Below are positions 1-10,300 of a stretch of 10,545 bases of DNA, in pieces; position 1 is the stretch's first letter, and the number at the start of each line of letters is the position of its first letter. The notes under the pieces are model-generated. The model saw only the letters and a program-made list of their open reading frames with translations, had not been told where the DNA came from and did not search any database. Source of the stretch: Candidatus Mcinerneyibacteriota bacterium (GTDB lineage: Bacteria; AUK180; JAQVHJ01). Location: the NCBI GenBank assembly GCA_030630935.1, contig DAOVMD010000066.1:1-10545 (forward strand), given 5' to 3'. The translations under genes were made by a program, and so were the position numbers.

Positions 1-2150
1 TAACGAAGCCCGTCAAGAAAACTACGAAAAAGGTTTCCAAACTGAAAACGACTGCTAAGAAGAATGTAACGAAGCCTGCTAAGAAAACTACAAAGAAAGT
101 TTCCAAACCAAAATCTACTGTTAAGAAAAAGGTAACGAAACCCGCTAAGAAAACTACAAAAAAAATTACCAAACCAAAAAATATTGTTAAGAAAAAAGTA
201 ACAAAATCCGTTAAGAAAACTACAAAAAAAATTACCAAACCAAAAAATACTGTTAAGAAAAAAGTAACAAAGCCCGTCAAGAAAACTACAAAAAAAGTTG
301 CTAAACCTAAATCTGCTGTTAAGAAAAAGGTAACAAAACCCGCAAAGAAAACCTCAAGAAAAGTTACTAAACCTAAATCTATTGCTAAGAAGAAAGTAAC
401 GAAACTTGCAAAGAAAACCAAAAAGAAAGTTGCCAAACCGAAGTCTTCTGCTAAGAAGAAGGTTCGGAAGCCCGCAAAGAAACCCCTTAAAAAAACTGTT
501 AAACGGACTGGTTTAGAATTAAAAAAAGTAAGAGCAAGAAAACCTATCCTTAAGTCAGTTAAAATCAAAGGAAAGAAAACCAAAAAGAAAAAGCTAATAA
601 CTCGAAAAATCTTAAATGAGATTTTAAGGGAAGTTAAATCTTTTGAACAAATTTCCTATTTTGAATTAAATAGCATCATTCCTTTGGAATATGTTAATCC
701 TGAAGTAATAGAAAGGATATTTGATGATTTAGAGAAACACTCTATTATAGTAATGAGCACACGGGAATTAAATCTCCCCGAGAACAAGTTAAAGAGAGAA
801 TTACAAGAGAAGGCAGCATTAAGTGAATCAGAGAAATTAGAGGAGAAGAAGACAAGTGACCCGCTATATCTTTATTTACGAGAGATGGGTAAATATAATC
901 TTTTAACTCCTGAAGATGAAGTTAGATTATCAGAGACAATTGACGATGGTCGTAGGAATATGATCAGGTTAATTGCTATTACAAAGACTAACTTATTTGA
1001 ATTACTTAAGTTAAAAGAAAAATATATAAATGGTATTAATGAAGGGATCAACAAAATTGAGAAGATTTTAATTTTAGATAATCTTTATGATCTAAATGCT
1101 GATATGAAGAGGAAGGAAACTGAAAAATTCATTAATAATGTAAATAAGATTGATAAATACTATGAGCATTTACTTGAATTGAAGAAGAGTCAAAGAAAGA
1201 AAAAGAAGAAAAAGCAAATTGTTCTTAGTAAGGAATTTTTAAAGTTACAGAAAAACCTGGATTCCTGTGTTTCTAAGTTAAACTTATCTGATGATTTTAT
1301 TAAGAGGATTGTTTCATATTTAAAGGGTGATATTAAAAGAAACAAAATAAAAGAAGATTTTTATTCAAAGACCGAACTTCGAGACATTCTCAAAGATGTA
1401 ACAAAGACTCAAAGTTATGTTGCATTAGCAAAGAAAACAATGGTAAATGCAAACCTAAAATTAGTTGTAAGTATTGCAAAGCGTTATGTAAACAGAGGTC
1501 TTTCCTTTCTTGACCTAATTCAAGAAGGTAATATTGGATTAATGAAAGCAGTAGATAAATACAAGTATAAAAAGGGATACCGTTTCTCAACCTATGCAAC
1601 GTGGTGGATTCGTCAGGCGATAACCCGTGCAATTGCAGATCAAGCCAGAACTATCCGAATCCCTGTTCATATGATAGAAACCAAAAACAAACTCGCAAAA
1701 GTAATGAAAACCCTTATCCGAGAGAAAGGTCGTGATCCATATCCTACAGAGATTGCCAAAAAGATGAATATTCCAGTAGAGAAAGTCATTGGAATTCTTG
1801 AAACTGTTAAGGATCCTGTTTCTCTTGATATGCCAATTGGAGAACATGAAGATAGTGCATTGGGAGATTTCATTGAGGATAAAGAAGCTCAGTCACCGTC
1901 AAAATCAGTTAAGAGATTACTTTTAAAAGAACGTTTAAAACAAGTTCTAAAGACTCTTACGCATAGAGAAGGTGAGATTATAAAATTACGCTTTGGCCTG
2001 GATGGAGATTCACCAAAGACATTGGAAGAAGTTGGCGAGATATTTAAAGTAACAAGAGAACGAGTTAGACAAATTGAAGCTAAAGCATTGCGTAAACTAA
2101 GACACTCTACAAGAAGTAGATTATTAAAAGAATTTTTTGAATCTGAATAA
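1..2150 (+). CDS. rpoD: Primary RNA polymerase sigma factor (RpoD/SigA) with a lysine-rich repeat extension; 5' end outside the window
   Basis: Group 1 sigma-70 factor, which directs RNA polymerase to housekeeping promoters. The frame is open from base 3 (715 visible codons), so the protein exceeds the ~613 residues of E. coli RpoD. Order by visible codon: eight Lys-rich 22-residue repeats (1-176); basic linker (177-198); region 1.1 (about 199-251, with [20 protein letters not shown]); region 1.2 (about 285-317, [19 protein letters not shown]); a long non-conserved region with an RKKKKKK run (about 318-479); region 2 (about 480-557, [44 protein letters not shown]), which melts and reads the -10 element; region 3 and the 3.2 finger (about 558-627, [18 protein letters not shown]); region 4 with its helix-turn-helix (about 635-713, [28 protein letters not shown]), which reads the -35 element. 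The TTG at 684 lies inside region 1.1 and cannot be the true start. The sigma identity is certain; the role of the repeats is inference. Confidence 0.97.
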   Translation, partial: TKPVKKTTKKVSKLKTTAKKNVTKPAKKTTKKVSKPKSTVKKKVTKPAKKTTKKITKPKNIVKKKVTKSVKKTTKKITKPKNTVKKKVTKPVKKTTKKVAKPKSAVKKKVTKPAKKTSRKVTKPKSIAKKKVTKLAKKTKKKVAKPKSSAKKKVRKPAKKPLKKTVKRTGLELKKVRARKPILKSVKIKGKKTKKKKLITRKILNEILREVKSFEQISYFELNSIIPLEYVNPEVIERIFDDLEKHSIIVMSTRELNLPENKLKRELQEKAALSESEKLEEKKTSDPLYLYLREMGKYNLLTPEDEVRLSETIDDGRRNMIRLIAITKTNLFELLKLKEKYINGINEGINKIEKILILDNLYDLNADMKRKETEKFINNVNKIDKYYEHLLELKKSQRKKKKKKQIVLSKEFLKLQKNLDSCVSKLNLSDDFIKRIVSYLKGDIKRNKIKEDFYSKTELRDILKDVTKTQSYVALAKKTMVNANLKLVVSIAKRYVNRGLSFLDLIQEGNIGLMKAVDKYKYKKGYRFSTYATWWIRQAITRAIADQARTIRIPVHMIETKNKLAKVMKTLIREKGRDPYPTEIAKKMNIPVEKVIGILETVKDPVSLDMPIGEHEDSALGDFIEDKEAQSPSKSVKRLLLKERLKQVLKTLTHREGEIIKLRFGLDGDSPKTLEEVGEIFKVTRERVRQIEAKALRKLRHSTRSRLLKEFFESE
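3..530 (+). repeat. Eight tandem 66-bp repeats encoding 22-residue lysine-rich units at the sigma factor N-terminus
   Basis: Units begin at 3, 69, 135, 201, 267, 333, 399 and 465, exactly 66 bases apart and in frame with the sigma factor. A typical unit has a first half like [11 protein letters not shown] and a second half like [11 protein letters not shown], about 10 Lys in 22 residues. Units 1-7 contain no Asp or Glu at all; the eighth is degenerate and contains the first Glu. Units 3 and 4 differ at only four of 66 bases, so duplication is probably recent. The array is cut by the left edge, so the true copy number is unknown. Composition resembles histone H1 tails and Lys/Ala/Pro-rich bacterial DNA-binding tails, so non-specific nucleic acid binding is a reasonable inference. 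Confidence 0.95.
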
Positions 2151-2161
2151 TGGATTGTTAA

Positions 2162-2674
2162 ATGACCGAAAAAGTAAAAAAGATTATTTCTCAAGAATAT
2201 ATTGACGATCTTGATTCAAGACTCTTTTCAGCAGAAAATAATGATGCAGTTATTGATATGGATAAATTTATTATCTCCCAGCAGAACTTAATCAAGTTTA
2301 TCATTAACAAGATATCTGATTATCCAACTTCTATTCAGGAGAAATCTAATTTTATTAATTTCTTCATTTGGAAAGCTTTTGAAGAAAACATTTCAGAAAT
2401 CTCAATTAAGAAATTATTAATCTTATATGAGCGAAATAAAGTTTGGTTTCAGAAGATTCTTTCAGTTGCTAAAGAGAATGTTTTTGAAACTTTGAAGAAG
2501 GAAATGTTAATAATACGTCAACCCTATTTACTCAATTGGGTTTTAGAAGAACTCTTACAAGACTCAAAGTTATTTGAAGAGATTAATTTTGAAATCCAGT
2601 CGGAATTATTTATTCTATTTAAAACGATTATTGACATATTTGACATTGAAGTAAATGATAATTACTTGAAATAA
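2162..2674 (+). CDS. Hypothetical helical protein encoded directly downstream of rpoD
   Basis: 170 residues; I do not recognise the family. The protein has no Gly, Cys or His that I can find and is rich in Ile, Leu, Phe, Lys and Glu, with amphipathic stretches such as KKLLILYERNKVWFQKIL and LLNWVLEELLQDSKLFEEI, suggesting an all-alpha cytoplasmic protein. There is no signal peptide or clear transmembrane segment. The ATG lies 11 bases after the sigma factor stop, with only a weak GGA (2152-2154) as a ribosome binding site, so it is probably co-transcribed and possibly coupled to rpoD. Its last 13 bases overlap the 3' end of the convergent gene. The same-strand position suggests expression with the sigma factor; any role as a sigma partner is speculation. 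Real-gene status rests on length, context and ordinary protein composition. Confidence 0.75.
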   Translation: MTEKVKKIISQEYIDDLDSRLFSAENNDAVIDMDKFIISQQNLIKFIINKISDYPTSIQEKSNFINFFIWKAFEENISEISIKKLLILYERNKVWFQKILSVAKENVFETLKKEMLIIRQPYLLNWVLEELLQDSKLFEEINFEIQSELFILFKTIIDIFDIEVNDNYLK

Positions 2675-4341
2675 TATTTCGTTTTTTCTTTTTCTGAATG
2701 ACTTGTTACTTTAACTCTTACCCCTTCAATAACCTGAATTTTTTCCACAAAGCTATGCATCTCTAACATATCTCTTCTTAATATTGATTGTTCACTATAA
2801 GTCAACCAATATGCATTTAATCCTTGTTTTATAAAAGAATCAATATGGTCCCTATTTACATTAAAATTAATTCTATATACTAACTTCAGGTTTTTACTCT
2901 CTAATATCTTTTCGTTTAATATCCTTTTGAATGTACCCCTTTTTAATTGAGCAATAAATAGCTCCGCTGCATTTAAATTGGAAGGGAAGAAAAAGAAATC
3001 AGATGTAACTGCAAATGCCGGAATTAAGTCAGGTGGATAATTAGGAAGATTAGGGTAGAATATTTTAAACTGCCCTTTTTTCCTTACGTTTAATTTTATT
3101 AATTTTTCTGTTGATAAGTGAAAAGAATTATTAAAATAATCCTCAAGAATTTGACGTAAAGCTTTAAAGATTTCAGGATTCTTTTTTCTTTCAACAATAA
3201 AGACAGAAAGGTACTCAGTGGAGTTTTTTTCGTTTGTAAAAATATTTACTTTCGCATAAGAATTTCCAAATATCTCATTTAAATCATTTAATTTTAGGTT
3301 ATAATCATTTTTATTTTTTATAGTCTCTTTCCAAATCCAGGGGATTGATCCATGTCCAAATGAATTAACACGATTCTTTGAAATCTCTGATTCTTCAGTT
3401 ATATACTTCTTAAAAAACGAATTAAATTCCTCTTCAACTTTAGCAATAAATAATAAACAAGATCTTGGAATATAATGAAATATTTTATTGTTAATGGTAT
3501 TTATTGAGATTGATTCAGAATTATCTTTAATATTAAAATACTTATCCTCGATTATATATTTTTTCTTGAATTCATAAATAATAAACTCTGAGTTAATGGA
3601 ATTAAATTCATGATTATCCTGAGGATACCAGTATCTCTGAAAATAAGAATTCTCCGCACACCTGTCAAGGTCGAAATATGCAAACGCATTATAATTCTTA
3701 TTTAAGATATCATTCACGCCCATAAACTCGCGGTTTTCGGAAAGTTTTTTGATATCTTTTCTGCCTTTTTTAATATCGATAATCTTCAAGATTAAATCAA
3801 TTTGATTCGAAATAAAAATATTTTTTTTATCAAATAAAATCGCAAAAGTATTATCCGGATCATTTTCATTATAACCATAATATTCCACATCCAGATATTT
3901 CCTCGGTTTTAGTTTGTTTTTATTTTTCTTCAGAAATTTCTTAACTTTCTTTTCTTTATCCACCTTTACAATATAAATGGAATGAAGATCTTTAAATTCA
4001 TATAGCGCAACTGCAACTTCTTCAGATAAAAGATTTCTGAAATTTTTTTCAATTATTTTAAAACCTAAAATATTCTCATACTTTTTCAGTTCTTGCTCAA
4101 AACGTAAGCCTTTCCTTGAATTATGCATATCCTTTTTTATATCACTTTTTGAGAAATTCAGCCAGAATTTTGTTTTTTGAAGATTATTATAATGTTTTTC
4201 AAAGTCTTTTATTCCTGCGTAAAAGTAAATATTACCAGGAATTTTATCTGGAATCTCTTTGCTAAGAACTTCTGAGTATATTTGAATTGGAGATATTAAT
4301 ATACATAGAAATAATATTGAAATATTTATAAAATTTCTCAT
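2662..4341 (-). CDS. Secreted DUF3352-like protein of unknown function
   Basis: About 559 residues from the chosen start. The N-terminus has a typical signal peptide: MRNF, then a hydrophobic core INISILFLCILISPIQ, with likely cleavage near IYS; no lipobox, so it is probably periplasmic or secreted. The mature start has the pattern IPDKIPGNIYFYAGIKDFEK, followed by a segment with LLSEEVAVALYEF, a later NYNAFAYFDLDR strand and a C-terminal PAFAVTSDFFFFPS strand. This layout recalls DUF3352-type proteins, which open with a 'Pro-rich, then strand, then dL' motif and a 'lg.evalal' motif; this is resemblance by eye only. No catalytic motif is visible. An in-frame ATG at 4356 would overlap the previous gene and lacks a ribosome binding site; the ATG at 4341 starts one base after the upstream TGA and has GAGGA eight bases before it. 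It is the last gene of the minus-strand operon. Confidence 0.85.
   Translation of the reverse strand: MRNFINISILFLCILISPIQIYSEVLSKEIPDKIPGNIYFYAGIKDFEKHYNNLQKTKFWLNFSKSDIKKDMHNSRKGLRFEQELKKYENILGFKIIEKNFRNLLSEEVAVALYEFKDLHSIYIVKVDKEKKVKKFLKKNKNKLKPRKYLDVEYYGYNENDPDNTFAILFDKKNIFISNQIDLILKIIDIKKGRKDIKKLSENREFMGVNDILNKNYNAFAYFDLDRCAENSYFQRYWYPQDNHEFNSINSEFIIYEFKKKYIIEDKYFNIKDNSESISINTINNKIFHYIPRSCLLFIAKVEEEFNSFFKKYITEESEISKNRVNSFGHGSIPWIWKETIKNKNDYNLKLNDLNEIFGNSYAKVNIFTNEKNSTEYLSVFIVERKKNPEIFKALRQILEDYFNNSFHLSTEKLIKLNVRKKGQFKIFYPNLPNYPPDLIPAFAVTSDFFFFPSNLNAAELFIAQLKRGTFKRILNEKILESKNLKLVYRINFNVNRDHIDSFIKQGLNAYWLTYSEQSILRRDMLEMHSFVEKIQVIEGVRVKVTSHSEKEKTKYYFK
2668..2693 (+). terminator. Weak terminator-like hairpin plus T-tract at the end of the rpoD operon
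   Basis: GAAAT (2668-2672) pairs with ATTTC (2676-2680) around a 3-base loop, followed by GTTTTTTCTTTTTC. The stem is only five pairs with one G-C, and it spans the stop codon of the upstream gene. A second AT-only-like stem, AAGTAA (2649-2654) with TTACTT (2662-2667), lies just before it. The T-tract gives this the right form for Rho-independent termination, but the stem is weak and the tract also lies inside the coding end of the opposing gene. Confidence 0.3.
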
Positions 4342-4342
4342 A

Positions 4343-7300
4343 TCATTTTTCCTCATTCTTGAAATATTTTCGGTATCTAACCGGTGAAGATAATAACATC
4401 ATCTTTTTACATTTTTCTAAACTATCCTGCTCATTAAGTGATTTGAAATATTCATATTCAAATTGAAGTAGTGTAAAGTTAAAGGGATTAATAAGTTCTG
4501 CTTGATTTTTCATTTTTTTAAATAATTCTTCGTCCTTAATAAATTCAGCAGTTTTAATTAGGACAATAACATATTTCAACTCATTAGGATTATTATCTAT
4601 TAATTGTTTTAATTCCTCTGTTAATTCACCTAACATTGTATTTAATTTAAAACTCGAAAAACCAATTAGTATTTGTTCTTTTTTCGTTATTTCTGTTGTA
4701 GCAGTTAAAAGTTCTGTATAAATATCAATCGCTTCTTTATGTTTATTATTTTCATTTAAAAGAGAAATTAATTTTAAAACCTCCTTTATAGAATCCGGGT
4801 TCATTTTGTAGTAGTTATACCTATATTGAATTGCGAGTTCCTGAAAAGAAAACTCTTCCGCAAGGTCAGCTGACTTCCTGATATGGATAGAATAACTATG
4901 ATTCAACCCGTAATACTTCTTTAAATTTCTTTTACAAGCGTCAAAATCACCCTGGGCATAATTTAAATTAGTCAGAGCTTCATAACCGATTTCCAATTTA
5001 GTTGGGTTTCGGGAAGTGATAAGTTTCTCAATTTCCATTTCGGCTTCATCGAAATCATTAATTTTAATTAAGGATAAGATATATAGCTTCAATAAATAGT
5101 CATTTCTAAGGATATCATTTTGCTCAATTCGTTTTCTGGAAATAAAATTAATCGGTTCTTGATACTGCTCTGTCTTCCAGTACAAATTGATAACATCTTC
5201 CAAAAATTTATTTTGTTTTGGAAAACTATTTGATAGTTTTTCAAATATCTCAATCTTTTGGTTTGCAAATTCATCATGATAGTTATTTTCAATAAAATAT
5301 ATTACATCCGTCATTTGCCAATTATAAGGGTCTTTAGCTTTAACTATCTCATCAATAATTGTCGAAAGGATATCTATACCTATCTCCGGATGACCAATTT
5401 CATTAAAGGTTTTTGCAATATTAATCAACCTGGAATTGTGATGAATATTTTTCTCTTTAATGGAATTAAGGTACTCAATAGCTGCGGTATCATCACCAAG
5501 TTTGTAAAGGAATTTCGCTTTTTTTAGTTGATTGTTAAAATCATTTTTTAAGTATAATCCAAAATCAAAATATTTAATTGCTTCTTCTTTTAATCCCAAT
5601 TTCAAGAGATATTCTGAGAATTCAAGATACTTAATATCGCGTAAAGGCAATTCTTCAAGGATCTCTGAGCCATATTTAATTGCTTCATCTATCATTCCAA
5701 GCTCAGCAAGTATTTCACCATATAATTTTGGATAGGAATGAGCAGACTTCTCTAAGCGGGTACGCGCATCTTCATATTTCTTTAGCTTGATCTCAACACG
5801 CGCTAGAAATAAATCGCTTAACTTCAATTGACCTTCTTCTTTAAGTATTTCTTCATAGAGTTCTCTCTCAAATAATTTTCGATAAATATCAATATCGTGC
5901 TTACCTACTTTCTTTAATAATTCAATACCTTTCCAAATATCACCATGCCTAATGTACATATCTGCAAGCATCAATAACATAGGTTCATGTCTCGGCAACT
6001 TCAATGATTCGAGATAGGCATACTCCTTTTTAATTAAACGTAGAGAATCTACATAATCAAAAAGTACTATAACTTGTCTCTTCTTATATGAATAATACGA
6101 TGAGTTGATATATTGACTCTTAAAATCTGAAATTGCAGAATCTAATGCTTTTTTGTACCGTCCCGTAAGCATATAAAGTTTTAAAAGTTTTATTTTAATG
6201 TTTTTCTTTTCCCATTTTTTTATTGAATCTTTTTTTAATTTTATTAATAATTCTTCTGCATGCTTATATAATTTATGCTTTAACAATATTTTGAAAACTT
6301 TAATCGAGTAATAATAACTGTAGCCTTTCCTTCCAAAAACTTTAACAATCTTCTTCCAAGATTTAACTGCCATAGCTTCATTTCCAATTTGAAAATATAG
6401 CGTACCAAGCTCTTCATATTGTAATACATTATAAGTCGGGTAAAGTTTAATTATCTTTTCTAATGCAGTAATAGCCTTTTGATATTCATTTTGTGCCTTA
6501 TAAAGATCTACTAACTTATAGTTCAAATCAATCCTACCAGGTTCAAGGAAAATTGCCTTCTCAATATATTCAGCTGAGGATGAATAATCCTTCTCAAGGA
6601 ATTTAAGATAATAACATAAGTATGCATACCTGTAATCACGGCTAACCTTCTCTTGTATCCCTTTAAAATGCTTGAATAAATTTTCATATAAATTCTGTTT
6701 CTGTGAATAAAGAAATACTTCATGGGCCAAGGTTTCATCAAGAGGAGTTATCTCCAGCATCTCCATATAAAATTGTAAGACCGTTTTAAACTTGCCTTTG
6801 TCAATAAAGTACCTGATAAATTCCCGATGAAGAGAAATCCGTTTCGAAGAATATCTATATTTATCCTTTCTTTCAAGCTGACGGAATTTTTGAATTGATT
6901 TTTGAAGAAGTTGCTTTGCTTCTTTAGATTGCCCCTGGTTTTCAAGGATCCTTGCCTTTTGAATTATGTGTGTAATATTATCTTTATCGAGATATATCAA
7001 TCTGTCAAAGGTCGAATATGCTTTATTAAACTTCTCCAATTTCACATATAAATCTGATAAGTGACTGTAAATATTTATCAATTGGTTTTTCGTATAATAA
7101 TTTTCTTCTGCTTTGAATTTATCTTCAAATCTAATCGAGACTTTTTCAAATTCCTTGACTGCACGATTATATTGTTTAATATTTTTATAATAATAAGCAA
7201 GATCAAGTTTTTCCGGGAATACCTTAATTAGTTGCTTTAGAACTTTAATACGGTTTTTTTCTTCTTCTCTGGTTGTGAAATATTTTATCGCTTTATAATA

Positions 7301-10300
7301 ATATTTCTGCTTTTTTGGGTAGTACCCTATAAGTCTGAAGTATTCATTCTTTAATAATTGATATTGTTCTTCTTGCTCGAAATACTTTATTACCTGCTCA
7401 TGGAAATATTCACCTTTGCATTTTTTTGTACCACGAACAAGTATAGAATAGGATTTTTCGAGCTCTTTAACATCTTTATAGAACAATGCAAATTCATAAT
7501 AAACTGCTGCTTCATTTGGATTTCGGTCAAGTAAAGAATTTAACTGTAATTCGATCTCTTCCTTAAGTTCCTTTTTTAATGCAAGATATTTCAATCGTTT
7601 TCTAATCTGTCCTTCAACAACCCTATTTTCATAATAATCAACGTCATCATAATAATAGTCATCATCTTCGTAATAACCTTCCTCGTAATAATTAGTATGA
7701 TAGTTCTTCAACTGGGTTTCTTTAATCCGAAATCTATTTACTAAAATTTTTAAATATTCAGTAATTGCTTTCTTATTATCTCCGAGTTGTTCATATAATG
7801 CTGCGAGTTCTTTAGCATATAAGAATTCATCATCCTGGATTATTCTTACCTGAATAATAACACTAATTGCTTCCTCAAAATATCCATAGTCAAAATAAAT
7901 CGTTGCTAACTCCTTAAATAGATTTTGATTATTTCTATCAATTTTAATAATCTCCTTAAAATATTCAATCCCCTCTTCAACATAACCTGCCTCAGCAAGG
8001 ATATCTCCTGCCTGGATGTAGTTATCCTTATTTAAAGGGTTCTGGAGTATAATTTTATCATATACCATTGCCGCCTTTTTCGGTTTATCAAAAGATTCAT
8101 ATAGATTGCTGAGTGGTTCAATAAACTTTTTGTTACCGGGAAACTTTTCATTTAGATCTTCAAAATAAGGTAGTGCTTCTTCATACATTGACATCCAGGA
8201 ATAAGCCTTTGCAATAAAATATATTTTCTTATAATTATCCGGGTTATTGCTGATCTCAATTTTTGCCTTTAAGATTTCTGACTCTAATGCTCCTTTATGG
8301 AAAAGTGATTCAAAATATTTCCTTTCAATATTGGTTGAATACCACCAGTATTTTTCTAAAAACTCAACATTAAATTTTCCTTTTGAGCATTTAGTTCTAA
8401 AATTCATTCTATAAAAGTAATCAACTAATTGGTAATTCTTTTCATTATCAATTTTAGATTCTACAAGGTTATATGCTTCAATATAATAAGAACAATTATC
8501 AATGATATAAGAATTATTTGCAAGCTCCATATATACATTCAGCAAATCAAGTAATGCACCGTTTGAATATGGGTTATACCTGTAAACTTCCTGATAAAAC
8601 TCTATTATCTTACGATACTTTTTCTGTTTCATATAGTAAGACTTAAGATAGTATTTTGCGTTATTATCTTTATATTCAACAATTAAATGCTTCAAAATAT
8701 CTTCATACTCAGTATCAAAATCTGTAGTTTGCTTTTTTATATAAAGAATTTTATTGAAAAAGATTTTAAGATTCTGTGAGTCATCTGATTTTTTTATAAA
8801 TCTCCTGCAAAATGAGAGAGCCGATTTCCAATTTCTCATTTTCTGGTGATAATTTACAATTGTTAAATAAGCTTTTTTCCTCAAACTTTCATCTTCAATA
8901 TCTTTAAGCATGGTTTCGAGATAGTTAAATAAGCGTAATTTATTATTAACTTTTAAAAGACTACTATTTAAATAGTAATATTTCTGAAAGAAAGTATTCC
9001 TTTCATATACAACAGAAAAGAACCCGGAAATTCCACCTGGTCGGGAACCTATGAGTAATTCCCCGTACGGGAACGCATCGTATAAATTAAAACTGTTTAA
9101 ATTAATTAATGCCAGGATAATTTTCACTTTTAAATCATGATTGTTTTTCTGTTTTGGATTCTCTAATAAATGCGTATTAAGAGCTTTTAAATAATAATGT
9201 TGATTATTAATTGCATGAAAGTAATCAGCTAAGTGGAGCCATTTTTCCGAGGCTTTGATATTATTAATATATTCAACTAAGTAATTTAAATCTGAATAAA
9301 AATAGAAGTAGTCCACAAGTTCAAATTTCTTTAATTTGCCTTTTTTCTCTTTTTCTAAAAGTGTTTTTTTATAGGTTTCAAAATTGCTTGATTCTGATAA
9401 TAACCTTTTATATCTTGTTGAAACCTTATAATTATATGGATTATCCTTAAGGTAATCACGTGCTAATTTTATTGCTTGATCTATTTTCTGCTGTCTCTCA
9501 AGAATCTCAAGTTCCGAAATTAAAAATGTTCCGGGATCAAATTTCTTTGATGCTTTTTTAATAAGTTTCAAAGCGGCAGTATATTTCTTCAACTCAATTA
9601 GATAAGAGATATATTCATTATAATATTGAATGGAGGCGGCATCATAATTTATTAAATTCTCATAAATTGTTTCGATACCTTTACGGTTATTCTTCAATTT
9701 CAGGATTGTAATTTTCCGTTTCAGAATCTGATCGCTATATAAGGGTGATGCATATAAAATTACATCATAAACCTCAAGAGCTTTATTATACTGAAATTTA
9801 GAAAAGAAAATCTCCGCAATTAAAAGCAGGTACTCTGCTTTCTTTGGGGAAACTTTTACAATACCATTTAAAATCGCACTACCTTTCGAGTGATTGCCAG
9901 TCTTGAAATAATAACAACCCAGTAAAAATATCTTCTTCAGATGCTCTTCTTTCCTTAGGATTTTCTTATAATCTTGAGGGGAATTAATAAATTTATCTTC
10001 GTTAAATTTTATCTTGCTTAATGAATTCTTAACATTTATTAAGTCTATTTCAGGAACTTCCCAATACCTGTTAATTAAGTTTATACTGGGAAATTTAGTT
10101 TGAAAAATATTAATTGATGTTTTCTTACCTGTGGTAATCTTGAGATGGATATTTAGTTCAATAATATGGAGCTTTATTATATCTTCCTTTATCTTTTTTG
10201 GCTTTGTAATATTAATTAATCTCTCAATTTTTTCATCCTGCTCATATCCTGGTTCTACAGGTTCTTCCGGTGGTTTTGGACAACCCGAAATTATAAGGAA

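Noticed and set aside
3-530. CRISPR array or non-coding satellite
   Set aside because: Units are contiguous with no unique spacers, the period is exactly 66 bases, the substitutions preserve the Lys/Thr/Pro pattern, and the frame runs straight into the sigma factor.
3-660. Separate histone-like gene ending before the sigma factor
   Set aside because: There is no stop codon in the frame between the repeats and region 1.1, so one polypeptide is the simplest reading.
1390-1873. Minus-strand open frames inside the sigma factor gene
   Set aside because: They lie opposite the highly conserved regions 2 and 3, and their proteins look like random antisense translation.
4342-4356. ATG at 4356 as the start of the DUF3352-like gene
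   Set aside because: It has no ribosome binding site and would itself cover the GAGGA serving the ATG at 4341; the extra five residues are not needed for the signal peptide.
5258-5735. Plus-strand open frames opposite the TPR gene
   Set aside because: They lack ribosome binding sites and recognisable composition, and fully overlap a well supported gene.
6523-6945. Other minus-strand frames inside the TPR gene
   Set aside because: They are out-of-frame shadows of the TPR coding sequence, which continues uninterrupted through them.
9062-9071. CCCGTACGGG palindrome as an operator or recombination site
   Set aside because: It is short, deep inside a coding sequence, has no second copy that I can see, and is explained by the codons there.
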